From: Tritrichomonas foetus
Taxonomy: Eukaryota; Parabasalia; Tritrichomonadida; Tritrichomonadidae
Assembly: GCA_001839685.1 (NCBI GenBank)
Contig: MLAK01000785.1
Coordinates: 26,625-36,871 of the forward strand
Reading direction: 5' to 3'
DNA: 10,247 bases
Shown here: positions 1 to 7,206 of the stretch, piece after piece
How positions within the stretch are numbered: the stretch's first letter is position 1
How the letters are laid out: each line of letters begins with the position of its first letter
Position numbers and translations under genes: made by a program
Notes under the pieces: generated by a model
Seen by the model: the letters and a program-made list of their open reading frames with translations, nothing else
The model's database searches: none
Told to the model about the DNA's origin: nothing

Positions 1-202
1 TTGAAGAAAAACTCGATTGAAGAAAAACTCGATTGAAGAAAAACTCGATTGAAGAAAAACTCGATTGAAGAAAAACTCGATTGAAGAAAAACTCGATTGA
101 AGAAAAACTCGATTGAAGAAAAACTCGATTGAAGAAAAACTCGATTGAAGAAAAACTCGATTGAAGAAAAACTCGATTGAAGAAAAACTCGATTGAAGAA
201 AA
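1..202. repeat. 16-bp perfect tandem repeat (minisatellite), cut by window edge
   Basis: The unit ttgaagaaaaactcga is repeated exactly 12 times (1-192), followed by a 10-base partial copy (193-202). I see no mismatch between copies, so the array is young or actively homogenised. Because 16 is not a multiple of 3, every plus-strand frame meets TGA once per 48 bases. The minus strand has no stop in any frame and would read as a 16-residue repeat rich in Phe and Ser. No ATG opens that minus-strand frame between the array and the neighbouring gene, so I treat the array as non-coding. It begins about 90 bp beyond the stop of the UBA-protein gene. True copy number is unknown because the array runs off the window. 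Confidence 0.97.
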
Positions 203-293
203 TGAAATTCCAAAAAAAAGAGAAATAATACAAAAAGAATGACAGGAAAACGAGATTGGAATCAATATTTAAATATAGGAACCATAAAAAAGC

Positions 294-770
294 TCACTGG
301 CCGCGAAGGAGCGCAAGGGCCCTGCGTAAGTCGAATTCTGCAGCGAGGAGGGAGTCCTCGGCCTTTGTTCTGTCATATCCCATCACGATGAGTTTCTGGA
401 GATCATCGCTGAATGACGCGGGCCTTGGGGCGTCTCTTTGGGCCTGGGTTGGAACTGGATTTCCAACCCTGGGCGGCTGCTGCGGCCCACTGCCTGGCCG
501 CTGCTCGCGGACTTCGCATTCTGGTTCTCCGCCGTTCGCATCAACATCGATCACATTTGCTGGACCTCCTGGATGTGGCGGGCAAATGCAAACGCCAGGT
601 GGTGGGCCACGGTGGATTGGTCCTGGCGGGCAAACGCAAGCTCCGGGTGGTGGTCCCTGATGGATTGGACCTGGCGGCGGTGGTCCTTCTGCTGTTGGTC
701 GTTCGATATTTGGCGGCGGGCAAACAACTGGTCCCTTTGGTGGTGCTACTGGTTGACTGCGATCTGTCAT
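294..770 (-). CDS. Proline-rich protein with C-terminal UBA domain
   Basis: A 158-residue protein of unknown family apart from its C-terminal domain. Residues 1-120 are low complexity and proline-rich. They include two tandem 16-residue units (34-49 and 50-65) of the form GPIH(Q/R)GPPPG followed by a CxCPP motif. Residues 121-158 look like a UBA domain: a three-helix pattern with the MGY loop at 130-132 (usual form MGF/MGY), then helix residues ending ALALL. UBA domains bind ubiquitin, so a role as a small ubiquitin-binding adaptor is inferred. The frame is open back to 803, but I chose the ATG at 768-770 because an initiator-like TCATTT lies just upstream of it and would fall inside the longer version. 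Base composition is far more GC-rich than the flanks, which explains the long but spurious opposite-strand frames here. A TAAA follows about 23 nt after the TGA stop. Confidence 0.8.
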   Translation of the reverse strand: MTDRSQPVAPPKGPVVCPPPNIERPTAEGPPPPGPIHQGPPPGACVCPPGPIHRGPPPGVCICPPHPGGPANVIDVDANGGEPECEVREQRPGSGPQQPPRVGNPVPTQAQRDAPRPASFSDDLQKLIVMGYDRTKAEDSLLAAEFDLRRALALLRGQ

Positions 771-787
771 TATTGTATGTAATAAAA

Positions 788-798
788 AAATGAAATGA
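788..798 (-). promoter_or_regulatory. Inr-like element of the UBA-protein gene
   Basis: On the minus strand this reads TCATTTCATTT, two overlapping matches to the trichomonad initiator core TCAYTW. If the A of either TCA is the start of transcription, the 5' UTR is about 20 or 25 nt, in the short range usual for trichomonads. A further ATTCATTTCATTTCA lies upstream (plus 809-823), so this ATTCATTTCA word recurs. Assignment is by motif and spacing only. Confidence 0.6.
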
Positions 799-803
799 AT
801 CAA

Positions 804-1933
804 ACCTGTGAAATGAAATGAATTTTATAAATTTTTTTCTCCATACTTTTGAAGATAATAATGATTTGGAAATAGTGAATTTTGAATTAGGGACTCAATT
901 TTTCTATCCGTGTGGTTTTCAATAGGAAAATTTTCCTAAAATTCCGTTGGATAATGGCCGACCAGATAAATAATTCCAATGTTTGTTTGGTCTCAATTAT
1001 CTCAAAAAGGAATTTGTGATGGTGTTGATAATTTGAAAAATGAATCATTTTCGATGAAATATTGAATTTGAATAAGTGTCATCAAATTCATACCACTTTT
1101 GTCTGACGAAAATGAAATGAAACTTCGAATATTGACTTGAGTGGCCTTATGAAGGGAGAAATAATGTAACATCGAAACTGCGATAAGATTTTTTTCTTTT
1201 CGAAAAGAGAAAGTAGAATTTCTTTTTTTTTTTTGATCATTGATATCAAAAATATCGGGAAATAATTTATTTGCTTCTATTTATTTTATAGTGATGTTAA
1301 AATATGAAATTTCTTCTGCTTTGTCAAAAACATTTGCGCTCAGTGTGTTTAATTCAGAGTTTCTCGTTGAATCAATTAGAAAAAGTTTACCAATACAGAA
1401 ACATTTCTGAAGATATATATTTTCAAAGAAAATTAATTTATCCATCATTATTCGGGAAACTCTAGTTAAAATAGATATTGTTATCTGATCAAATTCTATA
1501 CTTTATCTTTCACAGTTTTCTTTCCATTTATATAGTATATTATTCATTATTTTTACTCTATTTAGACTCGAATTTTTGAACGATTCACTATATTTGAATA
1601 TAATATCTTGAGTTAATTTCTCTGTAATATTATCTAAGAGTTTGTGAGGAATTCGTATAAACATTTTGGATTTTCATCCATAACAGAATATCTCACATGA
1701 ATCTAAAAATGCCAACTAGATATGAGTAAAGAAGTGAAAAATATATAATATTGAAGGTTAATTATCACTACATATAGTTAGGGACTTTTGATTTATCAAT
1801 GTTCACCTGCAATAACAAATGTTATCAGTGTACATGTAAAAACAGTTCAATTCAAAAATGATTGTGAATTATTAAAATGAAAAAGTCGCTAGCCATAAAA
1901 GATAAAAGAAATTCAAACAATTTATGAAATTAA
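804..1933. other. AT-rich intergenic DNA, no gene seen
   Basis: About 1.1 kb between the start of the UBA gene and the 3' end of the WD40 gene. I find no convincing reading frame, tRNA-like B box (GGTTCRANNC) or rRNA/snRNA signature. It holds two short perfect palindromes (923-938, taggaaaattttccta; 1195-1208, tcttttcgaaaaga) and a run of 12 T at about 1223-1234. A TAAA on the minus strand (plus 1921-1924), 10 nt after the WD40 stop, is a candidate poly(A) signal. Confidence 0.6.
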
Positions 1934-4741
1934 TCAGATTTTTCCTTTTGGTTTCCAAATTTTCGGTCTTGAAAGCGCCTGATCCATCATATTTATAGTT
2001 TTCTGAATGAGATTATTATCAACAAGTTCAATATTCAATGGTTGTGGTGGTTTTACCCTTGCACTATTCGGAACGTCTTCCTTTTTCATTGCATTCATTT
2101 TTTGAATACATATTCTTCCAGTCAAACATTGAGTTTCTGTATTATCATACATATTTTGGACAGCTTCAAAAGAAAAGGGTGGCAATTCTATATCATTTTC
2201 ATCATCATCGTCATCTTCTTTTTTCTCTTTTTCTTCATCAGCCATTGCTGCAATTTTTTCCCTCTCAGCAATGACCATTTCGGCCTCAAGGGGATCCATG
2301 AAATGCATTGGATCATCAGGGAGTGGTGTTTTACTTTCCCATGAAGATTTATCTTCCAAAACAAATTTATGGGCTTTTCCAAGAGCTCCAATGCATCCAA
2401 ATGGTTCGAGTGACCAAAGTTTTATTTCTTCATCACGACTGGCTGTTGTTAGAACATTATATTCTCCAGATAAGGAAATAGAAAGTATTGCTTCGTCATG
2501 TGCACGAAAACGTCCTCTTTCCACAAATTTTCCAGATTCAAGTGTCCAATATTTGAGATATCCGTGTAAATTTCCAGAAATGAGAAGTGGGGTTCGTTCA
2601 CCTAATAATAACGTTGTTAAAGGCGATTTTATTGTCATCCCAACACCCTTAAATGACATAACTGGTGTTTGTGCATCCAATCTCATTACATGAATGTTTC
2701 CAAATACATCACCAACTAAATAAGTATCAGGGTTCGGCAAATCAAGAGCTACAGTTGGATCATTTGGCATTTGATATTTAACGATTGGATTTTGCATTTG
2801 AATGTTCCATAAAAACAATTCTCTATCTGATCCAATGGTCAATAAAAACTTTTCTTTCAAAACTGAACACTTTGTTACTGGTTCAGTATGACCAACAAAC
2901 TTTCGAATAAATCTGACTCTATTTCCAGATAAATCTTCAAAAAGAACCGCATACTTAGAAGAACTACAACAAATTATTCTATTGGTATTAAAGATATTCG
3001 CAAACATAACATAATTACAACCACCTTTGACAACATTCTTTTCGATTTCTGAAAGGCATGTACCAGAATTGGCAGAAACAAATTTTACTAAACCATTTGA
3101 ATAACCAACTGCAATTCTTCTTCCTATTGGATCTTGCTGTGCACAAAGAACAAGGCAATCAAGTTCATTTAATGATACTGAACACACTTTTCTACCGGTT
3201 GTAATGTCCCATGATATAAATTCACCAGATTGATCAATTGATAGAATTCTTCCAAATACATCATTTGTCATTGCTGAAACAATTGGCGACTTATGTGCTG
3301 ATAACCCTTCATTTGTACTATTTTTACAAGTCCATCGTGATAAGAATGCACCACCAAGATACAAATTATCTCTCATGAAAAAAGCGCTTGCTGGTGGGCA
3401 TAATTCATGTTGTAGGCCAAGATAATGACTATCAATAATTTCCATATTTGGCATTCTATATAATCCTATTGAGTTTTTCTTCGATATAGTTACGCAGAAA
3501 GATGCATCTTCTGAAAATGGAATAATTGCAAGAGTTTGAATAACTTCTGAACGAGTTTCAATGATTTCTTGATGAGTGGTAAATGTTCTCCATATACCAA
3601 AATAATGTGAATTTGTAGTAAATACAACATCTCTTGTTCTTTTATCATAAACAAAAGTTTGAATTTGTAAATTATTGCGGATGTTGATTTTAAATGCTTG
3701 TGAAAATTTGTTATCTGAATGACTATATCTCCATATTACAAAAGTACCATCCAATGATGAGCTCACATAAGCATTGTTGTCATCTAAATATAAAATTTGA
3801 GTAATTTCGTCATTATGAACTCGTACATGGTATAACCTTTGTGCAGCCCAATCAATTTTTGCTGCCCCAGATGTGATTAATTTAAAAATTTCAACATTAC
3901 CATCATCATCACCTACAAATATAATAGGTTGGTCCTTGTGTGCAACAATTGAAGTTGGCTTATTGAATAATGGGATTCGTCGTAGACCATGACCAACAAT
4001 GGCACTTTTTGATTCTTTAAATGACATTTTTGGTATATCGTTTATTTCTAAGGTAGCAGAAAGTATGAATTCCATTTTTTTATGTGTTCGAATATCATAA
4101 AATATTATTTGACGGTTTGATTTGGTAATTACTATCTTTGACAAACATCTTAATTCGCAGAAATCACAAAAAGTGTCATTATTGCTATTCGTGTTACTAC
4201 TTTTACTTAGGTTATCTGAATCATCAGTAAAAGTCCGAATTGGATTGCAGTCATCTGGATTCCAAAACGTCATTACATAGTCAGTCAATGTGACGAATTC
4301 ACTTTGCGACGATAAATAAAGAATTTTAAAATTTGGATTTCGGCGATGCGATTTTTGCATGATGGCATCATTTGGTGCAGCAAATGTGATCTTTAGTTTT
4401 TTCTCGACATTTTGGGTATCAATTCCATTATCATGAGTCATCAAAAAATCAATTAATTCATTCCATTCAATTAACATATCACAATTGAAGTCAATTAAAT
4501 GAAATATTTCTTTCATTTGCGAATCTGTAACTAGTTTATCTGATATTAAATACCGGAGTCGCGAATTCATCCATTCGTCAAGAGAAATTACGCCTGATTT
4601 ATTTGTATCTGCTTCGTCGAAAACAAATTTGAGTTTATCAATCCATTTTTCTCCTGGAATTGAATCTATTTCACTTTGTAAAGCCATATCATCTTTTTTA
4701 CTATTAATTGTATCATCATTTTCGAAATTTTTGCTACTCAT
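1934..4741 (-). CDS. EF-hand and WD40-repeat protein (WDR49/WDR64-like)
   Basis: A 935-residue protein. The N-terminus has two EF-hands: loop 45-56 (D45, N47, S49, G50, I52, E56) is canonical; loop 84-95 (D84, N86, D88, E95) has Met where Gly is usual but keeps the calcium ligands. WD40-type repeats follow, the clearest at about 268-287, 308-337, 482-511, 617-645 and 747-776, with GH/AH starts and IW/LW/SW ends; weaker blades lie between, enough for two propellers. An acidic/lysine stretch (about 827-850) precedes a non-repetitive tail. EF-hands ahead of two WD40 propellers is the layout of WDR49/WDR64-type proteins, some linked to cilia, so a flagellar or cytoskeletal scaffold is plausible but inferred. 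The frame is open 24 codons further upstream; I chose the ATG at 4739-4741 because MSSKNFENDD is a more natural N-terminus and the extension is hydrophobic low-complexity sequence. It is divergent from the coiled-coil gene. No intron is needed. Confidence 0.88.
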   Translation of the reverse strand: MSSKNFENDDTINSKKDDMALQSEIDSIPGEKWIDKLKFVFDEADTNKSGVISLDEWMNSRLRYLISDKLVTDSQMKEIFHLIDFNCDMLIEWNELIDFLMTHDNGIDTQNVEKKLKITFAAPNDAIMQKSHRRNPNFKILYLSSQSEFVTLTDYVMTFWNPDDCNPIRTFTDDSDNLSKSSNTNSNNDTFCDFCELRCLSKIVITKSNRQIIFYDIRTHKKMEFILSATLEINDIPKMSFKESKSAIVGHGLRRIPLFNKPTSIVAHKDQPIIFVGDDDGNVEIFKLITSGAAKIDWAAQRLYHVRVHNDEITQILYLDDNNAYVSSSLDGTFVIWRYSHSDNKFSQAFKINIRNNLQIQTFVYDKRTRDVVFTTNSHYFGIWRTFTTHQEIIETRSEVIQTLAIIPFSEDASFCVTISKKNSIGLYRMPNMEIIDSHYLGLQHELCPPASAFFMRDNLYLGGAFLSRWTCKNSTNEGLSAHKSPIVSAMTNDVFGRILSIDQSGEFISWDITTGRKVCSVSLNELDCLVLCAQQDPIGRRIAVGYSNGLVKFVSANSGTCLSEIEKNVVKGGCNYVMFANIFNTNRIICCSSSKYAVLFEDLSGNRVRFIRKFVGHTEPVTKCSVLKEKFLLTIGSDRELFLWNIQMQNPIVKYQMPNDPTVALDLPNPDTYLVGDVFGNIHVMRLDAQTPVMSFKGVGMTIKSPLTTLLLGERTPLLISGNLHGYLKYWTLESGKFVERGRFRAHDEAILSISLSGEYNVLTTASRDEEIKLWSLEPFGCIGALGKAHKFVLEDKSSWESKTPLPDDPMHFMDPLEAEMVIAEREKIAAMADEEKEKKEDDDDDENDIELPPFSFEAVQNMYDNTETQCLTGRICIQKMNAMKKEDVPNSARVKPPQPLNIELVDNNLIQKTINMMDQALSRPKIWKPKGKI

Positions 4742-4922
4742 CTTTGTTTTTTTTTTAAAACGTATCTCATGAAATATCATGTGAAAAAATATGAATAGGA
4801 TTTGAAAGATCAACTTTTTCAGTGTTTTACTTCATTGAAATACAGAAAAAGTTTAACTTTTGAAAGGAAATACTTCTTTTTCATTGAAAATTTCATGTGT
4901 CATTTTTTTGTGTGATTGAGTG
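4742..4922. promoter_or_regulatory. Divergent promoter region between WD40 and coiled-coil genes
   Basis: A 181-bp AT-rich spacer between two start codons facing away from each other, so both promoters must sit here or inside the genes. For the coiled-coil gene a good TCATTT lies at 4900-4905. For the WD40 gene I find no perfect TCAYTW on the minus strand; the nearest is TCATGA (plus 4767-4772), 28 nt before the ATG. The words ttcattgaaa at 4831-4840 and 4880-4889 occur twice and recur upstream of the peroxiredoxin gene. Confidence 0.6.
4900..4905 (+). promoter_or_regulatory. Inr-like element of the coiled-coil gene
   Basis: TCATTT matches the trichomonad initiator core TCAYTW. The A at 4902 would give a 5' UTR of 21 nt before the ATG at 4923. 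The motif is short and AT-rich, so position relative to the start codon is the main support. Confidence 0.55.
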
Positions 4923-5534
4923 ATGCGAAATACAGATTTGGGCATATCTGATTATCAAGAGATGCTTTTATATGAGATTCCAGTAAACATACAGAAAGTG
5001 AGGGATGCTTTTAAAGGAGAAGAAAAGGTCACTTATATGGAATTATTAAATAATATCAAACAAAATAAACCAAAGAAAAGCTATGCTGATGTTTGGAATC
5101 TATTAGATGAAAATGAAACTTTGAAAAAGAAAAATGAAGAAATAATTAAAAAAAGAGATGATTATCTTTTTCAGTTAGAAACAGATAAATTTTATTCAAA
5201 TGAACAGCTTGAAATTGAAAAAAAGAAGAAAGTTTATATTGTAGACAAACTAAATGAGATGATTCTTGATGAACCGAAAAGAATTACTGAAGAAAAATGC
5301 AAAAATGCTTATAGGATGTACAATGTATTCATTAATAAATTTAGAAGTATTATTATTCAGAGAGTACCAAAGGATGATCAACAAAAATATGTAGATTTAA
5401 TTCCAAAGTTTGAAGTTTTTGTAAATAATCTTGAAGAAATCGGTGATGAGTATTTCAATATGTTTACACAGAATATTCAGGAAATACTATCAACTCTCCC
5501 TGAAAAAAAGGATCCATCATCGTCCACTTGTTGA
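4923..5534 (+). CDS. Hypothetical coiled-coil protein
   Basis: A 203-residue, highly charged protein that I do not recognise. Residues 1-55 are mixed. About 58-118 is a Lys/Glu-rich segment with spaced Leu/Ile typical of a coiled coil, and about 120-192 is predicted mainly helical with a more hydrophobic pattern, ending in a short PSSSTC tail. No signal peptide, membrane segment or catalytic motif is visible. A GTG at 4920 sits directly before the ATG; I chose the ATG at 4923 because eukaryotic nuclear genes rarely use GTG and an Inr-like motif is correctly spaced from it. Codon use is AT-rich like its divergent WD40 neighbour. Shared promoter DNA could mean co-expression, but no function follows from that. 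A candidate poly(A) TAAA is at 5552-5555. Confidence 0.75.
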   Translation: MRNTDLGISDYQEMLLYEIPVNIQKVRDAFKGEEKVTYMELLNNIKQNKPKKSYADVWNLLDENETLKKKNEEIIKKRDDYLFQLETDKFYSNEQLEIEKKKKVYIVDKLNEMILDEPKRITEEKCKNAYRMYNVFINKFRSIIIQRVPKDDQQKYVDLIPKFEVFVNNLEEIGDEYFNMFTQNIQEILSTLPEKKDPSSSTC

Positions 5535-5743
5535 TTTATAGATATTTTATATAAATGTGATTTTTCCATTTATTTTTGCGTTCTTTATTATTTTTTTCTC
5601 CTATTTATGATAAATAATTTATCGCTTATATTATGCAACACATTATATATTACACATGTTTTGATGAGATTCCGAATAAATAAAAAATGTAACCATATTT
5701 TTTCAAAAGAGATTCTATGAGTATATAGAAAATATATGAGACC

Positions 5744-5783
5744 AGTTTAGGAAGAGCGGTTAGAACGGTTTAGGTCGACCTTT
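5744..5783 (+). promoter_or_regulatory. M3/M5-type promoter of the ubiquitin-S27a gene
   Basis: AGCGGTTA (5755-5762) and AACGGTTT (5764-5771) both fit the M3 motif that I recall from T. vaginalis promoters, (A/G/T)(A/G)C(G/C)G(T/C)T(T/A/G). AACGG is also the core recognised by Myb proteins. CCTTT at 5779-5783 matches the M5 motif reported over the transcription start. Here it lies 3 nt before the ATG, implying a very short leader. No TCAYTW Inr is present at this spot, unlike the neighbouring genes. A related agtttagg lies further upstream (5744-5751). Motif identities come from memory of the literature, and function here is inferred. Confidence 0.65.
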
Positions 5784-5786
5784 CTG

Positions 5787-6239
5787 ATGCAGATCTTTGT
5801 GAAGACACTGACAGGGAAGCACATTACTCTGGAAGTTGAACCAACAGACAGAATCGAGGACGTCAAGGCCAAAATCCAAGACAAAGAAGGAATTCCACCA
5901 GATCAACAACGTTTGATTTTCGCCGGAAAACAATTGGAAGATGGAAACACCCTCCAAGACTACTCAATCCAAAAAGATTCAACTCTCCACCTTGTGCTTC
6001 GTCTCCGTGGCGGTAAAAAGAAGAAGAGGAAGAAGAAGGCCTTCACAACCAAGAAGAGGGTCCCACACACACGCAAGAAGGAGAAGCTAAAGCTTCTTAA
6101 ACTCTTCAAGATCAACAAGGATGGATCCGTCGAACCACAACGTAAGGAATGTGAAAGCTGCCAGGGATGCTTCATGGCCAAACATAAGGATGGCCGTCAG
6201 TACTGCGGCTGCTGCCACGCCACTATTTTGAAGAAGTAA
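5787..6239 (+). CDS. Ubiquitin-ribosomal protein eS31 (S27a) fusion
   Basis: A 150-residue fusion: ubiquitin at 1-76 ending LRLRGG, then a 74-residue small-subunit ribosomal protein. Cleavage after Gly76 by a deubiquitinase is known for this family and yields both products. All seven ubiquitin lysines (6, 11, 27, 29, 33, 48, 63) and the L8/I44/V70 patch are kept. I count eight differences from human ubiquitin: H12, T20, R22, D25, N54, Q57, S60 and D64. The eS31 part opens with a Lys/Arg-rich tract (77-105) and has a zinc-ribbon pattern C122-x2-C125 and C140-x2-C143; the first knuckle is shorter than the human C-x4-C. Codons are richer in G/C than the flanks, as expected of a highly expressed gene. 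The stop is TAA followed by A, so stop and UAAA signal overlap. It converges with the peroxiredoxin gene. Confidence 0.97.
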   Translation: MQIFVKTLTGKHITLEVEPTDRIEDVKAKIQDKEGIPPDQQRLIFAGKQLEDGNTLQDYSIQKDSTLHLVLRLRGGKKKKRKKKAFTTKKRVPHTRKKEKLKLLKLFKINKDGSVEPQRKECESCQGCFMAKHKDGRQYCGCCHATILKK

Positions 6240-6240
6240 A
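6237..6240 (+). terminator. Stop-overlapping UAAA poly(A) signal, ubiquitin-S27a
   Basis: The stop codon TAA is followed by A, forming UAAA, the poly(A) signal described in trichomonads, which can include the stop codon. The site is assigned by motif and position only. Confidence 0.5.
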
Positions 6241-6594
6241 GATATATACATCTTATCTATAATTTCTTTTTTATTTTTGGCTTTTTGAATCATCTACAAT
6301 TTTTTTTGATCATTTCATGAAGCAACTTTTTCGGTCGGAAATATATCCCTAAAGTCGACAACTTTAATATTATTCTTTATGGATATGTCGAATATTGGTT
6401 TTTTGGAATTTGAGAAAAATACATCTACAATAAAATTCATGATTTCTGATGCACTTCAAACTTCGAAATATAGAGTGGCTTGAAATAGAAAGTGGTTATA
6501 GTGAAACAAGCTTAGAATGCAGTTAGCATCATTGAATTTGAATCATTGAAAAGAAAAAAGAAAGAAACTTTTTCCCTTAGATTTTCTTTACTAT
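6240..6594. other. Convergent 3' intergenic region, no gene seen
   Basis: About 355 bp of AT-rich DNA where the plus-strand ubiquitin-S27a gene and the minus-strand peroxiredoxin gene end towards each other. It should hold cleavage and polyadenylation sites for both. I see no reading frame or RNA gene. Confidence 0.6.
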
Positions 6595-6597
6595 TTA
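6594..6597 (-). terminator. Stop-overlapping UAAA poly(A) signal, peroxiredoxin
   Basis: On the minus strand the stop TAA is followed by A, giving TAAA exactly as in the convergent ubiquitin-S27a gene. The two GC-richer, presumably abundant mRNAs share this tight arrangement, while the other genes have TAAA about 10-25 nt later. Confidence 0.5.
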
Positions 6598-7194
6598 GTG
6601 CTTGGAGAAGTATTCCTTGGACTTCTTTGGATCTGGCTTGATTGTGTCAGCTCCTTCTTGCCATTGGGCTGGGCAAACTTCTCCGTGTTCGCGGGCGAAT
6701 TGGTATCCCTTGACGAGACGGAGGACTTCATCGATATTACGTCCGACATCTGGGTGGTTCATGCTGATGTGGCGGACGATGCCATCTGGGTCGATGATGG
6801 CTGTGCCACGGAGGGTGTGTCCGGCTTCGCACATGTAGAATCCGTATTTCTTGGAGATCTTAGCGCCGAGATCGCCGATAAGTGGGTATTTGATGCCACC
6901 GAGGCCTCCTTCCTTACGTGGGGTGTTGATCCAGGCAAGGTGGGAGAAGACTGAATCGACGGAAAGACCGACAACTTCGCAGTTGATCTTCTTGAATTGT
7001 TCGTATTGTTCGGAGAATTGGATGATTTCTGTTGGGCAGACGAATGTGAAATCGAGTGGGTAGGAGTAAAGAACGAGCCACTTGCCCTTGAATTGGGAAA
7101 GTTCGACATCAGCGAACTCGAGGGATGGAAGGACGGCTTGGCCCTTGAAGCATGGGGCTGGTTGACCAACGCGTGCAACTTCGCAGCAAGACAT
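6595..7194 (-). CDS. Typical 2-Cys peroxiredoxin
   Basis: A 199-residue thiol peroxidase of the AhpC/Prx1 class, the usual length. It reduces hydrogen peroxide and organic peroxides, normally with thioredoxin as the reductant, and acts as a dimer whose peroxidatic and resolving cysteines form an inter-subunit disulfide. The active-site motif PLDFTFVCP has P46, T50 and peroxidatic C53; R129 fits the catalytic arginine; resolving C174 lies in the motif EVCPAQW. The 121-residue spacing of C53 to C174 matches animal Prx2. It carries GGLG (96-99) and a C-terminal YF (195-196), the pair linked in this family to sensitivity to over-oxidation. Additional cysteines (C3, C4, C15, C72, C122) are present. 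In a microaerophile this is likely a main oxygen-defence enzyme. Codon use is GC-richer than the flanks, suggesting high expression. The start is the only sensible ATG and has an Inr 10 nt upstream. Confidence 0.97.
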   Translation of the reverse strand: MSCCEVARVGQPAPCFKGQAVLPSLEFADVELSQFKGKWLVLYSYPLDFTFVCPTEIIQFSEQYEQFKKINCEVVGLSVDSVFSHLAWINTPRKEGGLGGIKYPLIGDLGAKISKKYGFYMCEAGHTLRGTAIIDPDGIVRHISMNHPDVGRNIDEVLRLVKGYQFAREHGEVCPAQWQEGADTIKPDPKKSKEYFSKH

Positions 7195-7200
7195 TTTTAA

Positions 7201-7206
7201 AAGTGA
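7201..7206 (-). promoter_or_regulatory. Inr-like element of the peroxiredoxin gene
   Basis: On the minus strand TCACTT is an exact fit to TCAYTW, and its A (plus 7204) would give a leader of about 10 nt. A second TCATTTCA further upstream (plus 7220-7227) repeats the word seen before the UBA gene. Confidence 0.65.

Noticed and set aside
1..202. CRISPR array
   Set aside because: The 16-bp units are directly abutting with no spacers, and the DNA is eukaryotic.
256..793. Three long plus-strand reading frames (134, 126 and 114 codons) opposite the UBA gene
   Set aside because: They result from the high GC content of the minus-strand gene, are low complexity (Trp/Gly- or Leu/Val-rich), match no family I know, and lack an initiator-like motif.
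923..938. 16-bp palindrome taggaaaattttccta as a regulatory site
   Set aside because: Short AT-rich palindromes are expected by chance in this composition. It lies about 150 bp upstream of the UBA start with no second copy.
1934..4741. WD40 protein as MEP50, the PRMT5 partner
   Set aside because: MEP50 is about 340 residues with a single propeller and no EF-hands; this protein is 935 residues with EF-hands and about two propellers.
6602..7200. Several frames of 67-139 codons on both strands over the peroxiredoxin gene
   Set aside because: They are shadows of the clearly conserved peroxiredoxin frame and contain no family motifs.
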